A stretch of DNA of 64,000 nt from a virus: the IMG/VR virus record IMGVR_UViG_3300041405_000148, positions 25,310 to 89,309 of that record. The stretch is one strand, 5' to 3'. Below the pieces are notes generated by a model that saw only the letters and a program-made list of their open reading frames with translations, searched no databases and was not told where the DNA came from. The first letter of the stretch is position 1. Each line of letters begins with the position of its first letter. The position numbers and the translations under genes are program-made. Positions 6,781 to 13,297 of the stretch are shown here, piece by piece.

Positions 6781-6813
6781 ACTATAATCGAAGTGCTTAC
6801 TTCAAGTCAACCA

Positions 6814-7047
6814 TTATTTACGATAAGTTGTCACTTGATTATCAAGACGTTGGTTAGCACGTGCTGCTTCACCTTTAGCCTGATCTACATCCTGACGTAG
6901 AGAAACAACATCTTTCTCTAAAACATCAACTTTCTGTTGAACAACTTTTACATCCGTTTGAACTTGGTCAAGGGTAGCATGTTCAGAAGAACAACCAGCT
7001 AAAGCCAGAGTACCTGCAAGGATTGCACCAAGAATTACTTTATTCAT
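6814..7047 (-). CDS. lpp: Phage homologue of Braun's murein lipoprotein (Lpp)
   Basis: 77 residues, the length of enterobacterial pre-Lpp. Signal peptide MNKVILGAILAGTLALAG ends in lipobox LAGC, so Cys19 would be acylated and the protein sorted to the outer membrane. The mature part has heptad repeats (VQQKVDVLEKDVVSLRQDV) for a trimeric coiled coil and ends EAARANQRLDNQVTTYRK. Host Lpp ends almost identically in TKYRK, whose last lysine is joined to peptidoglycan. It could replace or interfere with host Lpp, stabilise the envelope late in infection, or block superinfection. The match is strong; the role is inference. Confidence 0.9.
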   Translation of the reverse strand: MNKVILGAILAGTLALAGCSSEHATLDQVQTDVKVVQQKVDVLEKDVVSLRQDVDQAKGEAARANQRLDNQVTTYRK

Positions 7048-7107
7048 TATTAAATCTCCTTTATTGAGTTGATGCGGAAAATCCGCTATAGGACTATCTT
7101 AACATAA

Positions 7108-7127
7108 TCAAAACCTTAAGGCTTTGA
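7108..7127 (-). terminator. Weak terminator-like hairpin after the tail-fibre gene
   Basis: Minus strand TCAAAGCC-TTAA-GGTTTTGA forms an 8-bp stem with a 4-nt loop, but only a broken T run follows. It may attenuate rather than stop transcription into lpp. Confidence 0.4.
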
Positions 7128-7148
7128 GATTAATCTTATTTATTTAAA

Positions 7149-9254
7149 TCAAACACCTTCCACACGGATCTTAACTGTTGCACCTGGAGACATCGTTAAA
7201 CTGTTTGTACCAGAGAGCAAGATTGTAACAATAACTGTGTTTGTGAAAACTGCACCTGAAAGGCTTGTTGATGTTGCAGTATAAGTGTTAACTGTTGCTT
7301 GACGAATCCCACCAAGGTTACTTCCTGTACTTAATGCTGTTGCCTGTACATCTAAGATCTCTGTAAAATCTGTACCTAAACTAAGTGTCCAAGATCCAGC
7401 TGAGTCGGCAGTTACTGTGTAGTACTTAACTTTCACCCCTGAAACCTGAGTACCTGCTTGACGAAGATATCTTGTTCCTTGAGCTGATGGAGCTGCACCG
7501 ATATCTGTAGAGCTTAAAACAACTGCACCTGTCTTTGTGTTGACTGACGTGACCGGAGCTGCTGTAAGAAATCCTGCATCATTGGTAAGTTGACTTAAAC
7601 TTGTTGGCACCACAGGTTTACCCGTCAGATCAGCATAACTCCCACTGAACAACGTAGGCTTATTCTTTATATAATCAAGAGCCGTTGTATTTGTTTGTGT
7701 CCAGTTTGACTGTATCTGTGCTGCTGGGATAACAGGAGTTCCTGTTAAAGAGCTGTATGGTATTGTAGAACCTGTACCAATTTTACTGTCCAGCGCTGTC
7801 TGTAAACCACTCACTTCTGAGATACTATGTGTGTGATCAACAGCTGCTGCACCTACATCACTTGCTGTTAAAGTTACTGCTCCAGTTTTACTGTTAACTG
7901 ATACAACAGGATAATTCACCACAGGTATAGTTGGTTTATTTTTGATGAAATCAACTGCTGAGGTATTTGTCTGACTCCAATCAGATTGAACTTGACTTGC
8001 AGGGATTGTTGGCTTGTTAGATAATGAATTATAACTGCCATCAAATAAAACTGGCTTATCTTTTAAATCTGTGTATGACCCTGTTTGTGAGACTGTTGAG
8101 AGCGTTGGTAGACCAGTAAGGTCAGAATACTTACCAGAGAATAATGTTGGCTTATTGGAAAGATCATTGTAACTCCCGCTAAATAATTCTGGTTTATTAC
8201 TCAAGTCTTCGTAAAGACCTGAAGTTGCTACTTCAGACAGGACAGGTGCATCTTCGATTTGATTGTAAGAGAAGCTAGAACCTTCTGTCATTTTACCATC
8301 AAGACTAGATTGTAACCCATCTATCTCACTTATTGAGTGGCTATGTATCACCTCAGCAGCACCCACATCAGAGGCTGTTAATTTCACATCCCCTGTCTGG
8401 TCATTGACAGAATCTACAGGATAATCAACCTCATTTGCAACAGGTTTATTTACGAGATCTTCATAATTCCCTGTAAAAGCAACCTTTGAAATGTCGTTAG
8501 CGCCAAGTAACCCGACATACTCACCTCTTTGAACATAGGCACTCATCTTAGGGACATTGTTAGAAGAACCTTTTAAGGATACACTGTCTGCTAAGATCTC
8601 ATATGTTAACTCTGTACCTGCTGACAATGGAACTGGTGAGTCTTTAAAATCAATGATATTTTCACCAACCTGAAAGTCATAACCAGTTTCTTGCCCTAAG
8701 TATGCAGCTTTAGTTGGAAGATATTTTAAAGTTATATTACCTTTTGAGATCCTGATTCTGACATTCTTCATAGTAGATGCAGCTGTAAGTATAATACTAT
8801 TTGTTCTTGCATCCAACTGTGTCACATATTTAAATGTTAATGGATTGGTTGTTATTGTTTTCGTGTCTTCAGGCGAACCATCATACCTAAACTCACCTTC
8901 CAGTAACTTAAAGTAGAAAGGTTTAGAGGATGCTCTATCTCTTGGAACATAATAATCCACAAGTTGGTATTGTTTTTGGTCTAAGTGATTATACAAACCT
9001 AAGTAACCTGAAGCTTCAGAGACGGTGATCAAGTCCCCGAAATTTACAGAGCCTGACTCAACACCAAAATGGTCAGGAGCCAGAACAGTACCATCAGACA
9101 ACTGACGTATACCTATTCCTACCAACTTACCCACTGAGTTTTTCACAAAAACCTGATTGACAGGCATTTCTTTGAGAAGTTGAGTTGAAGTATCTTCTCC
9201 TGGAGTTGAAGCAGAACCTCCGCTACCAGTCATATAATATGGTTTAACTGTCAT
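7149..9254 (-). CDS. Large repetitive tail-fibre or virion surface protein
   Basis: 701 residues. The N-terminal ~230 residues look like a virion-attachment or beta-rich domain. The centre contains two copies of a tail-fibre repeat (V.S.N..GxVxLTASDVGAA, then HSHSISEIDGLQSSLD and HTHSISEVSGLQTALD) interspersed with many copies of SGSYxDLxxKPxL. The final ~100 residues (from about APSAQGTRYLRQAG) form a new beta-rich domain that could be the tip. Such repeats form trimeric fibre shafts. Start ATG lies nine bases upstream of its partner gene's end. Receptor role inferred. Confidence 0.8.
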   Translation of the reverse strand: MTVKPYYMTGSGGSASTPGEDTSTQLLKEMPVNQVFVKNSVGKLVGIGIRQLSDGTVLAPDHFGVESGSVNFGDLITVSEASGYLGLYNHLDQKQYQLVDYYVPRDRASSKPFYFKLLEGEFRYDGSPEDTKTITTNPLTFKYVTQLDARTNSIILTAASTMKNVRIRISKGNITLKYLPTKAAYLGQETGYDFQVGENIIDFKDSPVPLSAGTELTYEILADSVSLKGSSNNVPKMSAYVQRGEYVGLLGANDISKVAFTGNYEDLVNKPVANEVDYPVDSVNDQTGDVKLTASDVGAAEVIHSHSISEIDGLQSSLDGKMTEGSSFSYNQIEDAPVLSEVATSGLYEDLSNKPELFSGSYNDLSNKPTLFSGKYSDLTGLPTLSTVSQTGSYTDLKDKPVLFDGSYNSLSNKPTIPASQVQSDWSQTNTSAVDFIKNKPTIPVVNYPVVSVNSKTGAVTLTASDVGAAAVDHTHSISEVSGLQTALDSKIGTGSTIPYSSLTGTPVIPAAQIQSNWTQTNTTALDYIKNKPTLFSGSYADLTGKPVVPTSLSQLTNDAGFLTAAPVTSVNTKTGAVVLSSTDIGAAPSAQGTRYLRQAGTQVSGVKVKYYTVTADSAGSWTLSLGTDFTEILDVQATALSTGSNLGGIRQATVNTYTATSTSLSGAVFTNTVIVTILLSGTNSLTMSPGATVKIRVEGV

Positions 9255-9263
9255 ACTAACCCC

Positions 9264-9533
9264 TTATTCAAAAACCTGAACACAAACAGCACCAGAGCCA
9301 TAAATCCAAACTCCTGAAATAGAAGCTGAAGTCACAACACAAGTTTCATTAGACATTAACAAGTAACCATCTCTTGATGAAGCTATAGGTTGTGTTGATC
9401 GGACTTGGATATAAAGACCAGTAGCAGTTTTATTCTGTATTAATAAGTTAGTACCTTTTGGGATCTTTGTCGCAGCGTATACATCTGTATAGCCAGTATT
9501 TGAAATTCTTATGTCTGGTATTGTGTCTGCCAT
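9264..9533 (-). CDS. Small virion-associated hypothetical protein
   Basis: 89 residues, beta-rich (DIRISNTGYTDVYAATKIP, LLIQNKTATGLYIQVRST), without signal peptide or charged tail. It ends ten bases before the tail-fibre gene starts, so the two are probably co-translated, and it may be a decoration, connector or fibre-assembly protein. The start has only a weak AAGGG site. Function unknown. Confidence 0.6.
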   Translation of the reverse strand: MADTIPDIRISNTGYTDVYAATKIPKGTNLLIQNKTATGLYIQVRSTQPIASSRDGYLLMSNETCVVTSASISGVWIYGSGAVCVQVFE

Positions 9534-9534
9534 A

Positions 9535-9604
9535 ATAAAAAACCCTTTTAATCAAAAATACGAAAGAAGTATTTCTCCTTACAATATTTTATCATAAAAG
9601 GGCT
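9535..9604 (-). terminator. Long inverted repeat with T run between small tail-region genes
   Basis: Minus strand AGCCCTTTTA pairs with TAAAAGGGTT over ten positions (one G-T) and runs into TTTTATTA. The 44-nt loop holds a second hairpin (AATAC/GTATT) and an AAGGAG sequence. It may be a terminator or a translation-control hairpin for the 9264-9533 gene. Confidence 0.4.
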
Positions 9605-9624
9605 TTAAGATCTACAAATTTGTG

Positions 9625-9879
9625 TTAATTTTGTTGTGTAACTCTGTTTATGATCCTAACAGTGCTCCCTTGTTGGTTAACTAAGTATGCAGATTCATCA
9701 CAATAAATTAGAATTTCATCACCATCAGAAATAACTTTAGCTATTGGCATCTCCTTTGTTGTAGGGTGGTAAAGAAGAACTTCTGTCTTCACACCCACTT
9801 CATGATAAACTTCTTCCTCTTTAACAAACATGCCATGATCTTCATAATCAGCTGGACGAACGATTTTTAATGTATACAT
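9625..9879 (-). CDS. Hypothetical protein upstream of the tail genes
   Basis: 84 residues, mixed alpha/beta (MYTLKIVRPADYEDHGMF, ISDGDEILIYCDESAYLV), without membrane segment or signal. It follows the Rz1 gene by 14 bases in a leftward run and has a GGGAG site. No family recognised. Confidence 0.6.
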   Translation of the reverse strand: MYTLKIVRPADYEDHGMFVKEEEVYHEVGVKTEVLLYHPTTKEMPIAKVISDGDEILIYCDESAYLVNQQGSTVRIINRVTQQN

Positions 9880-9893
9880 TTATTTCTCCCTAG

Positions 9894-10244
9894 TTATTTA
9901 ATTACACCACTTGCCACTAATCTTTTATAATACTGACTCCATTCCCTACGAATATCCCTGTCCTGCTGCCATAATTTTGAATTGTTTCTTGTTATCACTT
10001 CTAATGCAGCTGAATTAGTTGCACCATTCTTCAGTTGCTCTTCTGTTGGCTGCTCCGGTGGTAATGGATCTTCCAACCAAGCAGGGTCAGCTTTTTCTAC
10101 GGGAATACTTGACACTACAGCGCAATTATTCGGGTAGACTGTCTTTGTAGAGCTGCAACCACTTAGGATCAAGACAAAGCTTGCTGCCATCAGAAGTTTT
10201 GCTGTATTCAACGACTTTTGTTTGCACTTTATCACTTTTTGCAC
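9894..10244 (-). CDS. Rz1: Outer-membrane spanin subunit (Rz1-like lipoprotein)
   Basis: 116 residues. A basic N-terminus and hydrophobic stretch (LLMAASFVLILSG) end in lipobox LSGC, so the mature protein starts with a lipidated Cys near residue 30. Proline-rich DPLPPEQPTEEQ follows, typical of Rz1. The start lies inside the Rz gene in another frame and the gene runs past its end. With Rz it spans the periplasm and fuses inner and outer membranes at the last step of lysis. Its C-terminal part (WQQDRDIRREWSQYYKRL) is longer than in lambda Rz1. Confidence 0.85.
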   Translation of the reverse strand: MQKVIKCKQKSLNTAKLLMAASFVLILSGCSSTKTVYPNNCAVVSSIPVEKADPAWLEDPLPPEQPTEEQLKNGATNSAALEVITRNNSKLWQQDRDIRREWSQYYKRLVASGVIK

Positions 10245-10551
10245 CTCTGGACTTTTCGAGTAAACGGTACTTTTCTTTTTGGTTAGTTATTTCTTCATTC
10301 AGAGTTAATCTGTCAGCGTTAGCTGCATCCAATCGTTTTTGATACTCTTCCTTAAGCTGTTGCTGCACTTTCTCATCTTGAACTTGTTGATAAGCAATAC
10401 CATCTTGATACTTTGAATTGCCGTAATGATGTAAAGCCAACCAACTCAACAGTAAGGCAACTAAAGCAATAACAACAAATCTCAATACTTTATTTTGCCA
10501 AAGATTTTTAATTGTAACTATTAATACAGATGCACCCACAAACCCTCTCAT
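10126..10551 (-). CDS. Rz: Inner-membrane spanin subunit (Rz-like)
   Basis: 141 residues. One N-terminal transmembrane segment (FVVIALVALLLSWLAL, about residues 26-41) is followed by a long periplasmic coiled coil (QDEKVQQQLKEEYQKRLDAA) and a short C-terminal region with one Cys (SKLCLDPKW). This is the classic i-spanin layout, overlapping an out-of-frame Rz1. Its start overlaps the end of the gene at 10508-10765. Confidence 0.85.
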   Translation of the reverse strand: MRGFVGASVLIVTIKNLWQNKVLRFVVIALVALLLSWLALHHYGNSKYQDGIAYQQVQDEKVQQQLKEEYQKRLDAANADRLTLNEEITNQKEKYRLLEKSRGAKSDKVQTKVVEYSKTSDGSKLCLDPKWLQLYKDSLPE

Positions 10552-10765
10552 ACTCTTTTAAGGCGATCTCCCGACATGAAGTACAAAAGTTTTCCAAAGA
10601 TTTGCTTTCGTTAGTGTCGCCAGGTTTATCTTCCTCTTGGGTATAATCTTCCAAGTCTAATTCCCGTTCGAGGTCTTTTTTAAGGGATTGACGATCAAAA
10701 TCATTTTTGTGGTCTTTATGCCAACCCCCTTTATTAAAATCATACTTACTGACTGGATTTCTCAC
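10508..10765 (-). CDS. Hypothetical cysteine-containing protein upstream of Rz
   Basis: 85 residues: a basic head (YDFNKGGWHKDHKNDF), an acidic middle (LERELDLEDYTQEEDKPGD) and a Cys-rich end (FCTSCREIALKEYERVCGC) that could bind zinc or form disulphides. It overlaps Rz by 44 bases and follows the exported protein at 10778. Starts ATG with AGGAGGGCAAGG before it. No membrane segment; no known family. Confidence 0.55.
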   Translation of the reverse strand: MRNPVSKYDFNKGGWHKDHKNDFDRQSLKKDLERELDLEDYTQEEDKPGDTNESKSLENFCTSCREIALKEYERVCGCICINSYN

Positions 10766-10777
10766 TCCTTGCCCTCC

Positions 10778-11062
10778 TTATTTATTAAGGTTTATGATTT
10801 GCCCATTCTGCAATACAGTAGTTGTCCCATCAGCGAACGTCTTAGTTACAGTTCCGGGAGTACCGTCATTACCAGGACAGGTAGTAGTTGAAGCCTTAAA
10901 ACGACCTGTTTTCATGTCATTAAGTACAAAAGTAGAACACCGACCTACCTCCACAACTTGTGTTTCAGTGATTTTTGTTTCAGTAGTAGTCTTAGTTTCT
11001 GCATACATACTACCAGAGAAAATCAACAGCAATGGGAATGCAAGTATAGCTAGTTTTTTCAT
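10778..11062 (-). CDS. Exported small protein, probably periplasmic
   Basis: 94 residues with a signal peptide (MKKLAILAFPLLLIFSGSMYA) and a likely cut before ETKTTTETK. The mature part is T/K-rich, with two cysteines (GRCSTFVLND, TTTCPGND) that could form a disulphide, and the pattern TKTFADGTTTVLQNGQIINL. It opens the leftward spanin run and has a strong promoter at 11094-11122. No family recognised. Confidence 0.7.
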   Translation of the reverse strand: MKKLAILAFPLLLIFSGSMYAETKTTTETKITETQVVEVGRCSTFVLNDMKTGRFKASTTTCPGNDGTPGTVTKTFADGTTTVLQNGQIINLNK

Positions 11063-11093
11063 TTAATTTCTCCTGAAATTAGGGTTGAACCTG

Positions 11094-11122
11094 ATTGTAC
11101 ATGTTTACAAATCTTAAGTCAA
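11094..11122 (-). promoter_or_regulatory. Strong promoter for the exported-protein and spanin run
   Basis: Minus strand TTGACT and TACAAT with a 17-base spacer, immediately after the terminator at 11132-11162. Confidence 0.82.
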
Positions 11123-11131
11123 GATATAAAA

Positions 11132-11162
11132 CAAAAAACCCCTGACATTTCTGACAGGGGTT
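11132..11162 (-). terminator. Terminator after the putative small terminase gene
   Basis: Minus strand AACCCCTG/CAGGGGTT stem with a 10-nt loop followed by TTTTG. It lies just after the stop at 11169. Confidence 0.85.
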
Positions 11163-11168
11163 AAAATA

Positions 11169-11477
11169 TTATTCAATTTTTAACAGAAGTCCCGCAGGTT
11201 TTCCATCATCTTCCTCTGAAGAATTTCCATCATCTTCATCATCTTTTTCATACATTTCAAGACTTGTTTCAACATACTCTTTAATAGTTTTAGCAGCTGA
11301 CAGTCTGTTTGTTGGTGATGCACTTTCGTTATTCATGATTGTGATTAGAAGATTTATTGCTTGAGGATATGCATTAACAAGATCTTCTTGACCTTTCACA
11401 ACGTTCATTTGTAGATCATGCAGAAGTTTACTCATACGGTCTGGGCGACCTCTGCCTCTTTTTTTAATTCCAGCCAT
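11169..11477 (-). CDS. Putative terminase small subunit
   Basis: 102 residues from ATG at 11477-11475 behind GAGGCTAAT. The basic start (MAGIKKRGRGRPDRMSKLL) leads into a helical core (INLLITIMNNESASPTNRLS, then AAKTIKEYVETSLEMYE), the kind of helix-turn pattern with an N-R-L-x-A-A motif seen in many small terminase subunits, and the end is very acidic (EKDDEDDGNSSEEDDGK). That protein would recognise phage DNA and load TerL. It is far from terL (3077) and flanked by terminators, so the call is tentative. Confidence 0.5.
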   Translation of the reverse strand: MAGIKKRGRGRPDRMSKLLHDLQMNVVKGQEDLVNAYPQAINLLITIMNNESASPTNRLSAAKTIKEYVETSLEMYEKDDEDDGNSSEEDDGKPAGLLLKIE

Positions 11478-11495
11478 ATTAGCCTCACTTAGTTT

Positions 11496-11525
11496 AAATA
11501 AAAAGAAAGCGGCACAGAGGCCGCT
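11496..11525 (-). terminator. Terminator at the end of tRNA array II
   Basis: Minus strand AGCGGC-CTCTGT-GCCGCT followed by TTCTTTTTATTT. It isolates array II from the gene at 11169. Confidence 0.82.
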
Positions 11526-11634
11526 GACTATCGAATGCATATAAAGACTTTCTGCAAGAGGAGGAACAGATTGTCAACTCTTTAAAGGAGTTATGCTACT
11601 CCAGATTAACGGCTCTGGTTATGCTCGTTTTATT
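11526..11634 (-). other. Leftmost spacer of tRNA array II with small hairpins
   Basis: No gene seen. Minus-strand hairpins are CCAGA/TCTGG with an 8-nt loop, GGAGT/ACTCC, and AACTC/GAGTT; AGCATAAC occurs twice. This is probably the 3' tail of the array transcript. Confidence 0.35.
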
Positions 11635-11705
11635 TGGCAGGGGTAGAGAGATTCGAACTCTCGCATCCGGGTTTGGAATCCTTCTGGCTGCCTCAGCATA
11701 CCCCA
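11635..11705 (-). tRNA. tRNA-Trp(CCA)-like gene with a minimal D-arm
   Basis: T-arm GAGAG-TTCGAAT-CTCTC and 3' end TACCCCT-GCCA are good. Six acceptor pairs form, but 1-72 is T-T. The loop TTCCAAA gives anticodon CCA, yet the anticodon stem is poor, and the D-arm is only GCTG-AGG-CAGC without the usual GG. It may be degenerate or a tRNA-like RNA. Confidence 0.55.
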
Positions 11706-11711
11706 ACTGTT

Positions 11712-11787
11712 TGGAAGCGGATACCGAAATCGAATCGGTCTGGAGAGGCTTATGAGACCCCTGAACTCACCAGAGTTCTAATCCGCA
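11712..11787 (-). tRNA. tRNA-Met(CAT)
   Basis: Loop CTCATAA on GGGGT/GCCTC, D-stem GAAC/GTTC, T-arm ACCGA-TTCGATT-TCGGT, encoded TCCA. Position 1-72 is a T-T mismatch, as at the neighbour 11635. An unpaired 1-72 is an initiator feature, but the anticodon stem lacks the three G-C pairs of initiators. Confidence 0.85.
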
Positions 11788-11788
11788 A

Positions 11789-11974
11789 TTATTCTATTTC
11801 TTTAAAATAAGGTTGATCTAAAATACCATACCTCTTTTCAACTTTTTTAAGTCTTACATCACAAACTAAACCATCAGAATTAAAGCAATACTGAATCTTA
11901 GAGAAAGTTAAATTGCCATCCGAATCAAAGCCTGTTTGGACTTTCTTGCCAGAATCAACCCAGTTTTCTTTCAT
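11789..11974 (-). CDS. Small hypothetical protein inside tRNA array II
   Basis: 61 residues from ATG at 11974-11972, preceded by AGAGGTTTT. It begins just after the CCA end of tRNA-Leu(TAG) and ends two bases before tRNA-Met. The protein (MKENWVDSGKKVQTGFDSDG...) looks like a small beta-sheet protein with repeated DSDG and NSDG turns. No known family. Confidence 0.6.
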   Translation of the reverse strand: MKENWVDSGKKVQTGFDSDGNLTFSKIQYCFNSDGLVCDVRLKKVEKRYGILDQPYFKEIE

Positions 11975-11990
11975 AAAACCTCTTTTAAGT

Positions 11991-12075
11991 TGGTACATCA
12001 GGTGAGACTCGAACTCACACAGGTTGCCCCGCCAGAACCTAAATCTGGTGCGTCTACCAATTTCGCCACTGATGC
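11991..12075 (-). tRNA. tRNA-Leu(TAG)
   Basis: Acceptor GCATCAG/CTGATGT, loop TTTAGGT on CCAGA/TCTGG, long variable arm, encoded ACCA. Confidence 0.93.
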
Positions 12076-12085
12076 ATTTGTTTAG

Positions 12086-12145
12086 TTTGCTCTGATACGC
12101 TACACGTAAATCCTGCAAGCCCGAAGGTCTCTACAGGAGAGCAAA
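12086..12145 (-). ncRNA. Short structured RNA between tRNA genes
   Basis: The ends pair perfectly over 8 bp (TTTGCTCT/AGAGCAAA). Inside are CCTG/CAGG and a TACG-TGTAG-CGTA hairpin, with CC-TTCG-GG at the centre. 60 nt, no tRNA features, family unknown. Confidence 0.45.
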
Positions 12146-12148
12146 TTA

Positions 12149-12242
12149 GGCGTCGCTCTAGGGAATTGAACCCCAGTCAGGATGCGCAGTCCTGTCCACC
12201 AAGGATAGTGAGGAATCGAACCTCAGTCATACCAGACACGAC
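12149..12242 (-). tRNA. tRNA-like gene, anticodon GCG (Arg), with an extra T-arm-like hairpin
   Basis: Acceptor GTCGTGT/GAGCGAC pairs at 6 of 7 positions; anticodon loop CTGCGCA on CAGGA/TCCTG; T-arm TGGGG-TTCAATT-CCCTA; 3' end GCC without a final A. Between acceptor and anticodon arm, a normal D-arm is replaced by a longer stretch holding a second perfect T-arm-like hairpin (TGAGG-TTCGATT-CCTCA). It could be a fusion of two tRNA genes by deletion, or a structured tRNA mimic. Confidence 0.5.
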
Positions 12243-12248
12243 ATAATT

Positions 12249-12324
12249 TGGTGGAGACGAAGAGAATTGAACTCTTTACAGGAAAGGTGCAAACCTTCCT
12301 CGCTACCTTAGTACATGCGCCCCC
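12249..12324 (-). tRNA. tRNA-Ala(TGC)
   Basis: Acceptor GGGGGCG/CGTCTCC includes the G3-U70 pair that specifies alanine. Anticodon loop TTTGCAC on a 7-bp stem, encoded ACCA. Confidence 0.92.
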
Positions 12325-12325
12325 A

Positions 12326-12456
12326 AATTTTTGCGCCCCTTTGTAGTGAATGTCTTTAAGTGGAGTCTTTAATGCAAGCAATAAATTTCCTCACACACTT
12401 AATCTTAGACCTACTCAGCTGGACGGCTTTAGGAAAGCGTCCTTTCCCTTCTCATT
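12326..12456 (-). ncRNA. Structured spacer with a possible compact pseudoknot
   Basis: Minus strand GGAAAG can pair with CTTTCC while GACG pairs with CGTC across it. A second helix TTAAGTG/CACTTAA is extended by GTCT/AGAC with a 4-nt bulge. No ORF with a ribosome site and no T-loop. Could be one or two small RNAs. Confidence 0.4.
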
Positions 12457-12532
12457 TGGTGGAACCTCTCAGAATCGAACTGAGTCCTCATCGTCTTCAG
12501 CGACACGCGCGAACCATCTACGCCAAAGTTCC
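12457..12532 (-). tRNA. tRNA-Phe(GAA)
   Basis: Acceptor GGAACTT/AGGTTCC, loop CTGAAGA, T-arm CTCAG-TTCGATT-CTGAG, encoded ACCA. Confidence 0.92.
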
Positions 12533-12587
12533 ATATTCACTGTCGATTGGTTAACTGAATCTCCAACTCCCCACAATGAATTTTAAT

Positions 12588-12665
12588 TGGTCTCCCCTCC
12601 TGGATTCGAACCAGGGACCCGATGCATCCAAAGCACCTACGCTGACCAGACTGCGCTAAGGAGAG
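12588..12665 (-). tRNA. tRNA-Pro(TGG)
   Basis: Acceptor CTCTCCT/AGGGGAG, loop TTTGGAT on GGTGC/GCATC, T-arm CCTGG-TTCGAAT-CCAGG, encoded ACCA. Confidence 0.92.
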
Positions 12666-12666
12666 A

Positions 12667-12729
12667 TAGTTTTACTTTTTGATAATCCAGAAGTATCGGA
12701 AAAACTGGAACCAGCTGGCAAGCTGAGTT
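12667..12729 (-). other. Spacer with short self-complementary segments
   Basis: No gene seen. Holds CCAGCTGG (palindrome) and CTGG/CCAG hairpin options; weaker than the other spacers. Confidence 0.25.
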
Positions 12730-12805
12730 TGGCAGGTCTGCCTTGACTTGAACAAGGGCTACGAATTTCAAAGACTCGTGTGCTAACCAATTACACCACA
12801 GACCT
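12730..12805 (-). tRNA. tRNA-Gln(TTG)
   Basis: Perfect acceptor AGGTCTG/CAGACCT, loop CTTTGAA, T-arm CCTTG-TTCAAGT-CAAGG, encoded GCCA. Confidence 0.93.
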
Positions 12806-12813
12806 ATTAAATT

Positions 12814-12887
12814 TGGAGCATCCTACGAGACTCGAACTCGTGACATCGACTTGGAAGGACGAGATGTTACCACTACACCAAGAATGC
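12814..12887 (-). tRNA. tRNA-Gly(TCC)
   Basis: Acceptor GCATTCT/AGGATGC, loop CTTCCAA with one mismatch in its stem, T-arm ACGAG-TTCGAGT-CTCGT, encoded TCCA. It reads GGA, a rare codon in enterobacteria. Confidence 0.92.
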
Positions 12888-12894
12888 TTTAATC

Positions 12895-12970
12895 TGGTTG
12901 TCTCAACAGGGAACGATCCTGTGACCTCACCCTTATCAGGGGTGCGCTCTACCAACTGAGCTATGAGACA
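12895..12970 (-). tRNA. tRNA-Ile(GAT)
   Basis: Perfect acceptor TGTCTCA/TGAGACA, canonical D-arm GCTC/GAGC, loop CTGATAA, encoded ACCA. The T-loop ATCGTTC is atypical, as in the CAT tRNA at 6456. Confidence 0.9.
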
Positions 12971-12979
12971 ATTATTCTT

Positions 12980-13186
12980 TTAACGATTGATCTGATGTCC
13001 GATAACGCCACCAACAGCAGCACCACCTAAAGTCCCAAGACCTGAACCGTTTGTTAAAACTGAACCACCTATTGCACCTACACCTGCACCAATTGCTGTG
13101 TTACGATCACGTTGTGACATATTAGAACAACCTGAAACAGAAGCGGCTAAAACAACAGCCAGTAGGATAGCAGAAACTTTTTTCAT
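12980..13186 (-). CDS. OsmB-like glycine-zipper lipoprotein
   Basis: 68 residues from ATG at 13186, behind GAGGTAGTA; starting further upstream would run into tRNA-Thr. Signal peptide MKKVSAILLAVVLAASVSG with lipobox VSGC gives a lipidated Cys20. After NMSQRDRNTA comes a glycine-zipper hairpin (IGAGVGAIGGSVL, LGTLGGAAVGGVIGHQINR), as in OsmB and Rcp-type outer-membrane lipoproteins. It probably inserts in the outer membrane; a role in blocking adsorption or buffering the envelope is inference. It sits among tRNA genes as a cargo gene. Confidence 0.8.
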   Translation of the reverse strand: MKKVSAILLAVVLAASVSGCSNMSQRDRNTAIGAGVGAIGGSVLTNGSGLGTLGGAAVGGVIGHQINR

Positions 13187-13216
13187 TTTTACTACCTCAT
13201 TTGTTTTAATGAAACT

Positions 13217-13291
13217 TGGTGCTCCCACACTGAATCGAACAGAGATTAACGGGTTACAAAGCCGCAGTAATAGCCATTATACGATAGGAGC
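13217..13291 (-). tRNA. tRNA-Thr(TGT)
   Basis: Acceptor GCTCCTA/TGGGAGC, loop TTTGTAA with a C-C pair next to it, T-arm CTCTG-TTCGATT-CAGTG, encoded ACCA. Confidence 0.87.
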
Positions 13292-13297
13292 ATAAAT

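Noticed and set aside
11526-11634. Promoter from TTGACA near 11569 reading leftward
   Set aside because: No -10 at an acceptable spacing, and a terminator follows immediately.
12350-12586. Rightward frames across the Phe-Pro tRNA region
   Set aside because: They read through tRNA genes on the opposite strand and lack ribosome sites.
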